Assembly: GCA_017462965.1 (NCBI GenBank)
Contig: JAFTQC010000009.1
Location: forward strand, 1-38,405
Source: Clostridia bacterium
GTDB lineage: Bacteria; Bacillota; Clostridia; TANB77; UBA1234
DNA: 38,405 nucleotides
Direction: 5' to 3'
Part shown: positions 1-8,057 of the stretch, piece by piece
Position numbering within the stretch: the first letter of the stretch is position 1
Layout: every line of letters begins with the position of its first letter
Notes under the pieces: generated by a model
Seen by the model: only the letters and a program-made list of their open reading frames with translations
The model's database searches: none
Told to the model about the DNA's origin: nothing
Program-made: the position numbers and the translations under genes

Positions 1-100
1 CCTTGCTTGCAAAATAGGTGTATTTGTTTCTTGCCTGGGATTCTCCTGCAAATGCCGCCAGTAAATTCGCTTCTGTTTTTGTGCCTTTTAAATCTTTCAT
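1..100 (-). CDS. rbr: rubrerythrin, N-terminal part only
   Basis: Reading the minus strand leftwards from 100 gives about 33 residues before the window edge, beginning MKDLKGTKTEANLLAAFAGE and continuing with SQARNKYTYFAS. This is the conserved start of rubrerythrin, where the Glu of AFAGES is an iron ligand of the diiron four-helix bundle. Rubrerythrins are cytoplasmic peroxide reductases of anaerobes. An upstream in-frame ATG at 109 lies only 2 nt from the GGAGG ribosome binding site; the ATG at 100 lies 11 nt from it and matches the usual family start, so I prefer 100. The rest of the gene, including the C-terminal rubredoxin domain, lies outside the window. Confidence 0.85.
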   Translation of the reverse strand, partial: MKDLKGTKTEANLLAAFAGESQARNKYTYFASK

Positions 101-242
101 GTCTTTCATATCCTCCTTGCAATTTATAATATTTGAAAAAAATGCTTTTACATAAAACGCTTCATAAAAAACAACGTTTTCACACCTGTCCGATTATGCT
201 TTCTTCCGGAAAACAATGGTTCTTTCCCACTGATATATTTTA

Positions 243-2189
243 TCATTTTTCTGCTTTTTCCGCAACCGCTTCCATCAGCTTTTCATTCCACTTCCTAAGC
301 AGTCCGGCATCTATTTTTAACACCTTCCTGTCGTAGGTCAACAGTCCGTTGATTTCTTCCTCCACATCCGAAACCTGTGTATACACAGTGGCACTGACAC
401 CATCTTCAACCGCAGGTAAAATCGCCTCCGCCATCAAAGTTTCATATGCCTTTTCCAGTTCCTCTTTAGATTTGAAAATCTTGTAGCCGTACTCCTTGTC
501 ATGAAGGGTATGTCCCTCTATACGCTGTACATAACCGCCAAATTCAGTCAATGCCAGTGCACGTTCTTTTTCTCTTTTATATTTAAATTTTAAAAAGTAC
601 CAGTGTATGCTCTTTAAATCACCGCAGCCTTGGTCATACCAGCCGCTTGCAGCATCCACAATAATGTCCGGACACTCGCTTTTTACAAGTTCAGCCATCT
701 TCTTTGTCTCAAACTGTCCCCAGCCCTCATTAAAAGGTACGATGCAAACCACAGAAGGGTGCTTTTTCATCAGTGCCATCAGCTCTTTCAGTTCGGATAC
801 GTACGCCTCACGGCCGGCTTTATCCTGACGGGACAGAAGATATTTGTGCTTATCCGATGCCCTGATACCCAGTATCTGAAATACCGTTGCCAGATATGTC
901 ACATACCAGCCCTTGTTCTTTCTGCCACCGTTTATCATATCCTGCCATACCAGCATACCCATGCGGTCACAATAGTAGTACCAACGTTCCGGCTCCACCT
1001 TAATATGCTTACGCAGCATATTAAAGCCTAAATCCTTCATCTTTTCGATATCATAACGCAGTGCTTCGTCCGAAGGTGCCGTATACATACTCTCCGGCCA
1101 GTAGCCCTGGTCAAGAAGCCCTACCTGCATATAAGGACGGTTGTTTAAAAAAATACGCCGAATGCCCGCATCATCTGTACCAATACTACATTTGCGCATG
1201 GCGAAGTAGCTCTGTACGGTATCGCAGACCACCGCTTTTGTAAGCAGCTCCACTCTTACCTCATATAAATACGGATTTTCGGGACACCACGAAATAAACT
1301 CCGGCAGGCATAACGTCTTCTCTGTATCCGCCTGCCACTCTGCGTTTTCATACTCTCCCTTTAAGAAAGTCACCCGCAAAGTATAGTCCGGGAGACTCTT
1401 TTCTTTATCGGTTACAATCTCCACAATAGGCTTCACTGTTTTTTTATCGTAGTCAGTTTCCCATGTAATGTCCCTGATATAAGCACCCGGCACTGCTTCC
1501 AGCCATACAGTCTGCCAGACGCCACTGGTTGCCTGATAATACATACCACCTGGCTTTAAAGTCTGCTTTCCCACACTGTGAAAAGAAGTGTCGGAGGCAT
1601 CCTCCGCAAAAAGAGTAATTTCAAAAGTATCCTCTTTTGAACAAGCCGCCACACGACCTGCTCCCACCTCGTTCTGACAATCTGCTACACGGTCTGTCTC
1701 CTCACTGTCCGCCGCATCACCTGCACTGCCCGTTCCTCCCAGCAATCCGGTAATATCCAACGAAAAAGGCAGATAGCCCCCAAAATGACTACCTGCAAAT
1801 TTATTGTTCACAAACACCTCACAGCTTTGGTCCACTGCACCAAAATGCAACAGCAGACGACCGCCGTTTTGATATATACTTTTTATTTCATCAGAAAGCC
1901 GTATCTGCTTTTTATACCACAAAAATTGTCCCGGCAAAAGTTGTTTACCCACACCTGACAAATTGGTTTCCGGCGAAAAAGGCACTAAGATTTCGCCCTC
2001 TGCCTGCACGGGAACTTCCTTTTTATCTAAAAACGCATACTCCCACAAACCATTTAAACACTGCCAGCTATCACGCACCATAAACGGTCTCGGATATTCG
2101 CAAAGTACGTCCAATTTGCATTCACTTTCTGCAATCTGTTCTCCCCAGCAAGTGCTAAGATATGCAGGCTTCGCCTTTTCCTTGTGCAA
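243..2189 (-). CDS. glycoside hydrolase family 2 protein (beta-galactosidase / beta-glucuronidase type)
   Basis: A 648-residue protein with the GH2 layout: an N-terminal jelly-roll sugar-binding domain (YPRPFMVRDSWQCLNGLWEY near residue 35), an immunoglobulin-like domain ending around WCPENPYLYEV, then a TIM barrel. The acid/base Glu lies in NEGWGQ (E488) and the nucleophile in LTEFGGY (E549). No signal peptide is seen, so it probably acts in the cytoplasm on an imported glycoside; the exact sugar cannot be read from the sequence. The start is a TTG that overlaps the end of the acyltransferase gene by 35 nt, with GAGAGG 10 nt upstream; no in-frame ATG lies before residue 37, and starting there would cut into the sugar-binding domain. 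An insert rich in Gly, Ala, Asp and Glu near residues 150-185 is a likely disordered loop. Confidence 0.88.
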   Translation of the reverse strand: MHKEKAKPAYLSTCWGEQIAESECKLDVLCEYPRPFMVRDSWQCLNGLWEYAFLDKKEVPVQAEGEILVPFSPETNLSGVGKQLLPGQFLWYKKQIRLSDEIKSIYQNGGRLLLHFGAVDQSCEVFVNNKFAGSHFGGYLPFSLDITGLLGGTGSAGDAADSEETDRVADCQNEVGAGRVAACSKEDTFEITLFAEDASDTSFHSVGKQTLKPGGMYYQATSGVWQTVWLEAVPGAYIRDITWETDYDKKTVKPIVEIVTDKEKSLPDYTLRVTFLKGEYENAEWQADTEKTLCLPEFISWCPENPYLYEVRVELLTKAVVCDTVQSYFAMRKCSIGTDDAGIRRIFLNNRPYMQVGLLDQGYWPESMYTAPSDEALRYDIEKMKDLGFNMLRKHIKVEPERWYYYCDRMGMLVWQDMINGGRKNKGWYVTYLATVFQILGIRASDKHKYLLSRQDKAGREAYVSELKELMALMKKHPSVVCIVPFNEGWGQFETKKMAELVKSECPDIIVDAASGWYDQGCGDLKSIHWYFLKFKYKREKERALALTEFGGYVQRIEGHTLHDKEYGYKIFKSKEELEKAYETLMAEAILPAVEDGVSATVYTQVSDVEEEINGLLTYDRKVLKIDAGLLRKWNEKLMEAVAEKAEK

Positions 2190-2892
2190 TCTGATTCATC
2201 CTCTCTTCAATCTTTTCTTTTACAATATCCCTGATTTCCGAAGTACTCTTACCGGCATATTCTTCAAAAGAAATAGCTTTTAAAAAATGCACTTCTGTCA
2301 CAACCTTTTTTAACCCTTTCCCTTCAAAAGGCTTGTAGGAATCCCAAATTGCCACCGGTACAATGGGACATTTGGCTTTCTGGGCACATTTAAAGCTACC
2401 CGCATGAAACTCCTGTAACGTATTGCGATTATCTGTATAGCCACCCTCCGGAAAAAGCAAATAACGTCTGCCCTCTTTCAGTTCCTTGGCAATCTCCATC
2501 ATTACCTGTACCTGCTGCTTGGGATTGGTCTTATCCAACCTTTTCCCCCTTAACAAATCAATAAACTGGTTACAAAGGGGCATCTTGGCACGTTCAAAAT
2601 CCATTACTACCGTACAGGGGCTGGGATGTGCACCAATAATTCCCAATGCATCATATTTGCCCTGATGATTGGCATACATAATATAGCCACCTTCTTCCGG
2701 CAATGTTTCCTTGCCGAATACTTCCGTGGTAATCTTTCCTTTTTTCTTAATCTTTTCAATCAGCTTTACACCCAGATGAAAACGGCGTTCTTCACTGTAT
2801 TTATTGGGGTGATTGGCATAATGACGCATTTTGATAATGTAATAAATAATCAAAAAAAACTGTGTAATAACCAAATAATAAAATCGTTCCAT
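2155..2892 (-). CDS. lysophospholipid acyltransferase (PlsC family)
   Basis: A 245-residue membrane-bound acyltransferase of the 1-acyl-sn-glycerol-3-phosphate acyltransferase type, which would transfer a second acyl chain to make phosphatidic acid. An N-terminal hydrophobic helix (about residues 5-21) anchors it. Motif I is NHQGKYD (H76 and D81, the HX4D catalytic pair) and motif III is FPEGG (147-151). The ATG at 2892 has AAGGA just upstream. Its 3' end overlaps the GH2 start, so the two are probably translationally coupled, although no metabolic link between them is obvious. It lies 6 nt beyond the end of the ApbE gene, so a three-gene transcript apbE-plsC-GH2 is likely. Confidence 0.87.
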   Translation of the reverse strand: MERFYYLVITQFFLIIYYIIKMRHYANHPNKYSEERRFHLGVKLIEKIKKKGKITTEVFGKETLPEEGGYIMYANHQGKYDALGIIGAHPSPCTVVMDFERAKMPLCNQFIDLLRGKRLDKTNPKQQVQVMMEIAKELKEGRRYLLFPEGGYTDNRNTLQEFHAGSFKCAQKAKCPIVPVAIWDSYKPFEGKGLKKVVTEVHFLKAISFEEYAGKSTSEIRDIVKEKIEERMNQIAQGKGEACIS

Positions 2893-2898
2893 ATTTCC

Positions 2899-4005
2899 TT
2901 ACTGCTCTCCTGCTTCTTCAAAAATCCCCCGCATACTCTCCGTCATGAAAATCCGTCCTGCTTCATCCACAAACAAAGCCCTGACACCATAGCTTTCCGC
3001 CAGTTCCATACCATCTTCCACTCCCAGCACAAAGCATGCCGTAGAAAGGGCATCACTTAAAATACCGCTGTCGCACACAATCGTCACACTGCGTACCCCA
3101 CTTGTTGCCGGATATCCCGTAGCCGGATCCAATATATGATGATACCGGATACCGTCCACCTCTACATACCGCTCATAATCACCGGAAGTAGATACAAACC
3201 ATTCCCCCGTTAAAGATAAAGTTCCCAGTTGCGTTGCCGTATCCAAAGGATTGACTATCGCCACCTGCCAAGGCATACCATCCGGCTTTCTGCCATAAGT
3301 AAGCACACTGCCTCCCACAGAAATAACCGCTCCCGACACTTTGCTCTCTTTTAAAAACTCTGCAATTTCATCACAGGCAATCCCTTTACCTGCCGCTCCC
3401 AAATCAAGACTCATCTCTGCAGGTAAATACAAAGTATTGTTTTCTATGGTAATTTCCTCATAGCCCGTGTGGGACAGGGCTTGGGTTACTTGCTTTTGGT
3501 CCGGGAGAATAATTGACGTTGCACCGTCTGACGGTTGATTGTCCTGTATTTCTCCTGCACCTGCTACCGTTTGTTGCATCGGTACTACACCTTGTCCTGC
3601 TGCCCATGCATCAATATTCCAAAGCTCTACTACCGGATGCATGGTAATGTCAAAAGCTCCGTTACTACGCTCCGATACCTCCCGTAAAACCTCCAAATCA
3701 GCACGGAGATTGTCAGAAAGTACAAATCCTTCCCCGCTGCCTGTCCGGGCATTGATACGGGCAATCTCCGACTCTGCAATACGCCATGATAAAGTATCCT
3801 GCTCCAAACCATTAATCAGACCTGTCACATCTGCAGTCACATCCTCGCCGGAAGTATACACAGTCTGGTATACAAATGTCCCCATCGCCGTATTGGCCGA
3901 AGTATATTTTACAGTCCTGCCACAGCCTGCACAAAAACAAATAACTGCTGCCAACAGACTGCCGCACAACAGCTTTGTGAAATTTTTCTCTCTGTTCCTC
4001 TTCAT
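2899..4005 (-). CDS. apbE: FAD:protein FMN transferase (ApbE), lipoprotein
   Basis: A 368-residue ApbE flavin transferase that would attach FMN covalently to Thr or Ser of exported proteins outside the membrane. Family signatures are NTAMGTFV near the start of the mature protein, DLGAAGKGIACDEI, ISVGGSVLTYG and HHILDPATGYPATSG. The open frame extends upstream by 97 codons, but the ATG at 4005 is the right start: AAAGGA lies 9-10 nt upstream, and the protein then begins with a basic stretch, a hydrophobic helix and a lipobox-like CAGC (Cys28). The divergent NusG-domain-II protein and Gx transporter are common ApbE neighbours in Firmicutes and suggest a role in flavin-based extracellular redox chemistry; this last point is inference from context. 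Confidence 0.9.
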   Translation of the reverse strand: MKRNREKNFTKLLCGSLLAAVICFCAGCGRTVKYTSANTAMGTFVYQTVYTSGEDVTADVTGLINGLEQDTLSWRIAESEIARINARTGSGEGFVLSDNLRADLEVLREVSERSNGAFDITMHPVVELWNIDAWAAGQGVVPMQQTVAGAGEIQDNQPSDGATSIILPDQKQVTQALSHTGYEEITIENNTLYLPAEMSLDLGAAGKGIACDEIAEFLKESKVSGAVISVGGSVLTYGRKPDGMPWQVAIVNPLDTATQLGTLSLTGEWFVSTSGDYERYVEVDGIRYHHILDPATGYPATSGVRSVTIVCDSGILSDALSTACFVLGVEDGMELAESYGVRALFVDEAGRIFMTESMRGIFEEAGEQ

Positions 4006-4017
4006 TTCAACAGATCC

Positions 4018-4065
4018 TTTTGTTATACTATCTATAAGTATAACAAAAAATTCAATTGCTGACAA
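4018..4065. promoter_or_regulatory. divergent promoter with 12-bp perfect palindrome
   Basis: Two perfect 12-bp arms (TTTTGTTATACT at 4018-4029 and its complement at 4037-4048) flank a 7-nt spacer between apbE and the NusG-domain-II gene. Each arm contains TATACT, so the same palindrome supplies a -10 element on both strands. For apbE the -10 (4042-4037) pairs with a TTGTCA -35 (4065-4060) at 17-nt spacing. The plus-strand -35 is weak. A single regulator binding here could control both directions. Confidence 0.6.
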
Positions 4066-4078
4066 TACGGGGAACACC

Positions 4079-4588
4079 ATGCCAAATAATACTAAAAATT
4101 CTGAGAAAAAGCAAATACATATAAAACAGACCGACCACGGAGCGGATACCGGACCGTGTGTCAAACCAAACTCCGCCTCGCAACATGTTTCCAAACCGGT
4201 CTCCGCTATGGTGCGGGCATTGGTACTTTTATTGGTTTTGCTGATTTTATGTATCGTGTCAGTATTTTTTATCTTAATAAAAAAACAGCCTGCCACCGGT
4301 TCCCTTCATGCGGAAATTTACCAAAACGGCGAACTGTTGCAAACCATAGATTTATCTGCGGTAACCGAGCCCTATTCTTTTACCGTAGAATGCCCTGACG
4401 GTGGATTTAACACCATCACCGTCCGCCCCGGTGCCATCGGCATCTGCGATGCCGACTGTCCCGACAGGCTCTGTGTTTCCATGGGTTACGCAGACTCATC
4501 CCTCCTTCCCATAGTATGCCTGCCCCATTCGCTGGTAATACAGGTAAAAGAAAAAGATGGCGGACTCATTGACGGAATGACTTACTAA
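4079..4588 (+). CDS. NusG domain II-containing membrane-anchored protein
   Basis: A 169-residue protein with a polar N-terminal segment, one transmembrane helix (about residues 44-66) and an extracytoplasmic NusG-domain-II fold. The recognisable core is VRPGAIGICDADCPDRLCV followed by IVCLPHSLVIQV; the spaced Cys residues are typical of this family. The open frame begins far upstream at 3539, but that part overlaps apbE on the other strand and is spurious. The ATG at 4079 has GGGGA 5-6 nt before it. It is 17 nt upstream of the Gx transporter gene and divergent from apbE. The biochemical function of the family is not established; association with ApbE and membrane redox proteins is a recurring pattern. 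Confidence 0.82.
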   Translation: MPNNTKNSEKKQIHIKQTDHGADTGPCVKPNSASQHVSKPVSAMVRALVLLLVLLILCIVSVFFILIKKQPATGSLHAEIYQNGELLQTIDLSAVTEPYSFTVECPDGGFNTITVRPGAIGICDADCPDRLCVSMGYADSSLLPIVCLPHSLVIQVKEKDGGLIDGMTY

Positions 4589-4605
4589 AAAGAAAGGAGG
4601 CCCCT

Positions 4606-5112
4606 ATGCGCCTCAAAAGATTGACTACTCTTGCAGTTTTTACTGTAATTGCTTTGACTATATTTGTAGTGGAAAGTGCCATTCCCGTACCGGTTCCCCT
4701 ACCGGGTATTAAGCCGGGGCTTTCCAATATCGTAACCTTATTTTTACTGTTAAATTACAAACCGGCAGATGCCTTTTATGTACTGCTTGTACGTATCCTT
4801 TTGTCCTCCCTGTTTACGGGTGGCGCACTGTATCTGGTTTACAGCCTCTGCGGAGGACTGTTTTGCTTTGTTATTATGTGTCTCCTGCACCGTTTTTTAT
4901 CAGGACATTTTATCTTTATCACCAGCATCTTTGGTGCATTGTTCCACAATATCGGACAGCTGTGTGCCGCCTTTTTTGTAACCGGTACTGCAGGCGTATT
5001 TGCCTACCTGCCGTTTCTGATACTGAGCGGCACCGTGACCGGGCTTTTTACGGGGTTGTGCGCCTATTATGCACAGAAATATTTGAAAAAGCATGTGCCG
5101 AGGATGGAGTAA
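4606..5112 (+). CDS. Gx transporter family protein (Hpre_diP_synt_I / HepT-like)
   Basis: A 168-residue integral membrane protein with about five hydrophobic helices. The stretch PLPGIKPGLSNIVTLFLLL early in the protein and the Gly- and Phe-rich later helices are characteristic of the Gx transporter family, often annotated as heptaprenyl diphosphate synthase component I. The ATG follows AAGGAGG at 5 nt spacing. It lies in an operon with the NusG-domain-II gene. Related genes occur in flavin-based extracellular electron-transfer loci together with ApbE-like proteins, so a role in quinone or flavin metabolism at the membrane is plausible but inferred. It converges on the phosphatase gene with only 19 nt between the stops. 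Confidence 0.85.
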   Translation: MRLKRLTTLAVFTVIALTIFVVESAIPVPVPLPGIKPGLSNIVTLFLLLNYKPADAFYVLLVRILLSSLFTGGALYLVYSLCGGLFCFVIMCLLHRFLSGHFIFITSIFGALFHNIGQLCAAFFVTGTAGVFAYLPFLILSGTVTGLFTGLCAYYAQKYLKKHVPRME

Positions 5113-5131
5113 GGTGTTTTTGTATGGTTTG

Positions 5132-5608
5132 TTATTTGATTTGTCCTGTTTGTTCAAGATAATCCAGAAAACCATTGCAGCCCTCCACCACATCTTCGTA
5201 GGTTTCATCAAAGTTGCCGGTATACCAAGGGTCTGCGATGTCGCCCTTGCGGGATGTAAAATCTAATAACTTATAGATTTTGTGGTTATTATCGCCTCCT
5301 GCAATACGGGTCATATTGCGGATATTGGCGGAATCCATACCGATAAGGTAATCGTAATAGTCGTAATCTGCCGGTGTCATCTGTATCGCCCGGTGGGGCA
5401 CTACAGGGATGCCTACCTGACGAAGTTTGGCTACCGTGCCATAGTGGGGTCCGTTTCCGATTTCCTCCCGGCTGGTGGCCGCGGAGTTGATTTCGAAAAG
5501 ATGGGACTGGTGGTTTTGAGTTACCAGGTGGGTGAGGACGGACTCAGCCATAGTGCTGCGGCAGATGTTGCCGTGGCAAACCATGAGCACTTTTATCTTC
5601 TCTTTCAT
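5132..5608 (-). CDS. low-molecular-weight protein-tyrosine phosphatase
   Basis: A 158-residue cytoplasmic phosphatase. The P-loop CHGNICRS (Cys11 nucleophile, Arg17) matches the CX5R signature, and the general acid Asp126 is in DPWYTGNF. Length and motif positions are those of the family, which also includes arsenate reductases; the DPWY loop favours a tyrosine phosphatase. The ATG at 5608 has AAAGGA 11 nt upstream. It is transcribed away from the recombination module and appears to be the last host gene before the island. Confidence 0.92.
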   Translation of the reverse strand: MKEKIKVLMVCHGNICRSTMAESVLTHLVTQNHQSHLFEINSAATSREEIGNGPHYGTVAKLRQVGIPVVPHRAIQMTPADYDYYDYLIGMDSANIRNMTRIAGGDNNHKIYKLLDFTSRKGDIADPWYTGNFDETYEDVVEGCNGFLDYLEQTGQIK

Positions 5609-5909
5609 AAGTTCTCAAATCCTTTCAAATGCCCATAAATACTGGGTTTGTGGAGTTTTTCTTATTTTTGTTGTTTTCTCATTTGTACTCAAATCAGGTC
5701 ATATTTCTTCAATAGCGTGGTATATAAATTGGTATATTTTGAAAAATTTATACCAGTAAATCTGACTGGTATAAATTTTCACGACGCCGCATAAACACTG
5801 GCTTTGCGAGGCGTTCCATGGCAAACTAACACACCAAAAACGCCTATTTCCGAGCTGGAAAAGCATCGATTTATACCACGTTTTTACCACATATGGCAAC
5901 TTGCTTTTT
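5609..5909. other. gene-free 301-bp region beyond the integrase: candidate attachment region
   Basis: No gene is seen here. It holds repeated TGGTATA/TATACCA words (5718, 5730, 5749, 5767, 5872), a 15-bp inverted repeat, and two related 22-bp segments (5634-5655 and 5790-5811, 17 of 22 identical: CATAAATACTGG and CATAAACACTGG at their starts). In Tn916-family elements the int gene ends a short distance from the element end, so one junction with the host chromosome probably lies in this stretch. The exact crossover cannot be fixed without an empty site for comparison. Confidence 0.5.
5743..5779. repeat. 15-bp perfect inverted repeat beyond the integrase
   Basis: Arms AAAATTTATACCAGT (5743-5757) and its exact complement (5765-5779) are separated by 7 nt. 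On the minus strand the stem is followed by a T-rich run, so it could terminate the int transcript. The TATACCA core recurs elsewhere in the same 170 bp, which fits recombinase or accessory-protein binding at least as well. Confidence 0.65.
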
Positions 5910-7118
5910 TCACGCTTCCTTTGTTTTCAAGTAATCAAGCCTCTCCATCTCTGCAATTGCATCCTCCGATTTGATATGCGTATAGGTATCAAGTGTCACA
6001 GAAATGTCTCCGTGTCCCATGATATACTGCAATACCTTTGGATTCATACCAGACTTCGCCATGTTCGTACAAAACGTATGTCTGCATACGTGAGGTGTAA
6101 TCTTCGGCAATTGTACACGGTATATGCTATTGTATTTTTCAACAGAAAGCTGGAAGTATTTCTCCCAATGCAATGCCACCTTCGGTCTACCTTTGCTATC
6201 TAAGAATAGGAAACCGGAGTACCCATCTATAATCGGCTCAATCTTTGGCTTTGGACGGCTATTGATAATTCGCTTAAATGCCGCTATCACCTCAGGCTTC
6301 ATAGGAACTTCGCGAACTCCGTTATCCGTCTTCGTTTTCTCACAGACATACTGCTTACCACCGATACGTTGGAGTTGATGATTTACTTTAATGACATTTT
6401 TCTTAAAATCAATGTCCCTAATCGTCAAACCGCAAAACTCACTAATACGAAGTCCTGTCTTGAACAAGATAAAAAACGCATCATAGTATCTGCTATAATG
6501 TTCGTCCTCTGCAATAAACTGCAGGAACTTTCTCTCCTGTTCTCTTGTGAGTGCATCCCTTTTGACACTATCATTCACAACTACTGTGTGAAGTTCGAAC
6601 TGAAATGGATTCTTGACTATCATGTCATCATCTGCCGCCATCTGAAATGCAGGGCGAAGAACGCCTCGCACCGTATGAATGGTGCTGTATCCTCTGCCAT
6701 CCTCCTGCATCTTAATCAGAAAAATCTTTGCATCCGATGTCTTGATACTCGCAATCTTCCTTTGTCCGAAAGGTTCTTTCGCCAAGATATTTTGCACAAA
6801 TTTGTACCCGGTCTGAGTGCTGTGTTTCACTCCGGTTTTTGTCATTAGATATTTCTCTACCAACTCACAAACCGTTATATCCTCACAGCAGATTTCTAGT
6901 CTTAGTTTTTTCTCAATCTCCTTAATTTTTTCTCTTAAGGCTTTGTCCTTACGCTTTCCTGCCGGCATAGGGTCCGAAGCAGTAAGTCTCCAACTGTAAA
7001 CCGTTTTTCTCTGACCAAATGGGGTAGTATAACGATACGCATAACGTCCATCATCTAACTGGTTTTCTCCCATTTGAAGTACTCTACCTTTATTGTCACG
7101 TCTCTTTGTATTACTCAT
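5910..7118 (-). CDS. int: Tn916-family tyrosine recombinase (integrase)
   Basis: A 402-residue site-specific recombinase. The N-terminal region (RRDNKGRVLQMGENQ, then VYSWRLTASDPMPAGKR) closely resembles the DNA-binding domain of Tn916 Int, followed by a SAM-like core-binding domain. The catalytic set is complete: Arg224 (TGLRISE), His343 and Arg346 (PHVCRHTF), His369 (MGHGDIS) and Tyr379 (LDTYTH). The tyrosine number agrees with that of Tn916 Int as I recall it. The frame opens earlier, but AAAGGAG sits 7 nt before the ATG at 7118, which fixes the start. It lies 67 nt downstream of xis. It would integrate and excise the island in the cell. No conjugation genes accompany it in this window. 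Confidence 0.93.
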   Translation of the reverse strand: MSNTKRRDNKGRVLQMGENQLDDGRYAYRYTTPFGQRKTVYSWRLTASDPMPAGKRKDKALREKIKEIEKKLRLEICCEDITVCELVEKYLMTKTGVKHSTQTGYKFVQNILAKEPFGQRKIASIKTSDAKIFLIKMQEDGRGYSTIHTVRGVLRPAFQMAADDDMIVKNPFQFELHTVVVNDSVKRDALTREQERKFLQFIAEDEHYSRYYDAFFILFKTGLRISEFCGLTIRDIDFKKNVIKVNHQLQRIGGKQYVCEKTKTDNGVREVPMKPEVIAAFKRIINSRPKPKIEPIIDGYSGFLFLDSKGRPKVALHWEKYFQLSVEKYNSIYRVQLPKITPHVCRHTFCTNMAKSGMNPKVLQYIMGHGDISVTLDTYTHIKSEDAIAEMERLDYLKTKEA

Positions 7119-7185
7119 AATCATTCTCCTTTCAAAGAGCTGTGACATGGCTTACAGTTAATATATCATAGCTCTTTAGATTTTT

Positions 7186-7392
7186 CTATATTGCTTCCAA
7201 TGTATCTACAAATTTCTCAAATTTTTCTCGCTTTATTTGAACACGATTCCCATTCCAAAGAAGATAATCTGCGTTCTTATTCTCATTAATGAGCTTACGC
7301 AATTTATGTTCTCCGATGCGAAAATAAGCCGCCGCTTCCTCCACTGTTAAAGTGTACTTCTCCCACAAAGGAACATTCTGACTATGCTTCAT
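7186..7392 (-). CDS. xis: Tn916-type excisionase
   Basis: A 68-residue winged-helix DNA-bending protein. [20 protein letters not shown], then [22 protein letters not shown], is a near copy of the Tn916 Xis pattern. It would help Int excise the element by binding near the ends. Its ATG at 7392 lies inside the last codons of the preceding gene (11-nt overlap), so translation of the two is probably coupled. Order orf-xis-int on one strand matches the recombination end of Tn916-like elements. Confidence 0.92.
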   Translation of the reverse strand: MKHSQNVPLWEKYTLTVEEAAAYFRIGEHKLRKLINENKNADYLLWNGNRVQIKREKFEKFVDTLEAI

Positions 7393-7927
7393 CTACATTC
7401 ACGCCCCTTTCCTTTAATTTTCGTTGCAGGTCTATTACCAGCCCCATTGTTTCATCCATCTTTTGAAAGTATCTACACGATCCAACTTCATCACCTTTAG
7501 CCTCTGCTAAGTCAGACTTCGCATCATAATAGCTTGCCTTTACATCCAGATAGCGGTAACGAAGTAAATCATATTCCAGCTCCAGGGCTGCATATTTTTT
7601 CTTCATTTCAATCAATCCATCCCTTGCTTCCGTCTCCTCTTTAGGCGGATATGGATAAGGCTTTAACCTGATAGGATAGATAGAACGCAAATCCTCTATA
7701 ACTGCCTTAAATTTCTCCTCGTCTAAGTAAAACTTCCATCCAAAGCTTTTGACAATTCCATCCTCATCCTCCAAGGCTCGTAGCATCTGATACCTGGCTG
7801 TTGCCTCTGGCAATCCCAACTCCTGCATCAAATATTCCTTGATTTCCTCTTTCTCCTTGCCATCACTGCCAAGGAACTCACAAATGTGTCTGTACTTACA
7901 AAAATGTTCTAACCACTGTTTCTGCAT
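7382..7927 (-). CDS. hypothetical protein of the recombination module
   Basis: A 181-residue soluble protein that I do not recognise. The N-terminal half (about residues 15-85) looks helical with a possible winged-helix pattern ([20 protein letters not shown], then a region with [12 protein letters not shown]); the C-terminal half (105-175) is a predicted coiled coil rich in Lys, Glu, Leu and Tyr. The frame extends upstream, but AAGGAGG lies 8 nt before the ATG at 7927. It overlaps xis by 11 nt and sits directly behind a pair of 38-41-bp direct repeats. A regulator of xis/int expression, or a partner in excision, would fit; this is inference from position only. Confidence 0.75.
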   Translation of the reverse strand: MQKQWLEHFCKYRHICEFLGSDGKEKEEIKEYLMQELGLPEATARYQMLRALEDEDGIVKSFGWKFYLDEEKFKAVIEDLRSIYPIRLKPYPYPPKEETEARDGLIEMKKKYAALELEYDLLRYRYLDVKASYYDAKSDLAEAKGDEVGSCRYFQKMDETMGLVIDLQRKLKERGVNVDEA

Positions 7928-7946
7928 TTTCTTTTCCTCCTTCTGA

Positions 7947-8057
7947 TTAGTACTTAGGGTCAAAAAAGCTGATTGCAAAAATCCCAGATAATTTTCTTCA
8001 ACTTTTTTTCCTGTCAGTTATTACTTGGAGTCAAAAAATGCTGATGACAAAAAATCC
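7947..8057. repeat. pair of imperfect 38-41-bp direct repeats upstream of the orf-xis-int group
   Basis: Copies at 7947-7984 and 8017-8057 share the cores ACTT-G-GTCAAAAAA and GCTGAT with matching A-rich ends (AAAAATCC). On the minus strand they read ATCAGC, then a T-run, GAC, then AAGTA and TAA. A third GCTGATGAC word occurs at 8091. They lie in the promoter/leader region of the 181-residue gene, so they may be operators or binding sites for a recombination protein. The spacing of about 70 bp centre to centre is close to seven helical turns. Confidence 0.55.

Noticed and set aside
3539-4078. N-terminal extension of the NusG-domain-II gene
   Set aside because: It lies antisense to the conserved ApbE coding sequence; a good ribosome binding site and start occur at 4079.
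4006-4296. N-terminal 97-codon extension of apbE
   Set aside because: It overlaps the divergent gene and promoter; the lipoprotein signal peptide begins at 4005.
5718-5889. CRISPR-like array from the repeated TATACCA words
   Set aside because: The words are short, irregularly spaced and occur in both orientations; no cas genes are present.
5609-5909. tRNA gene as integration target
   Set aside because: No cloverleaf or T-loop sequence could be found on either strand; Tn916-type integrases usually use AT-rich sites instead.
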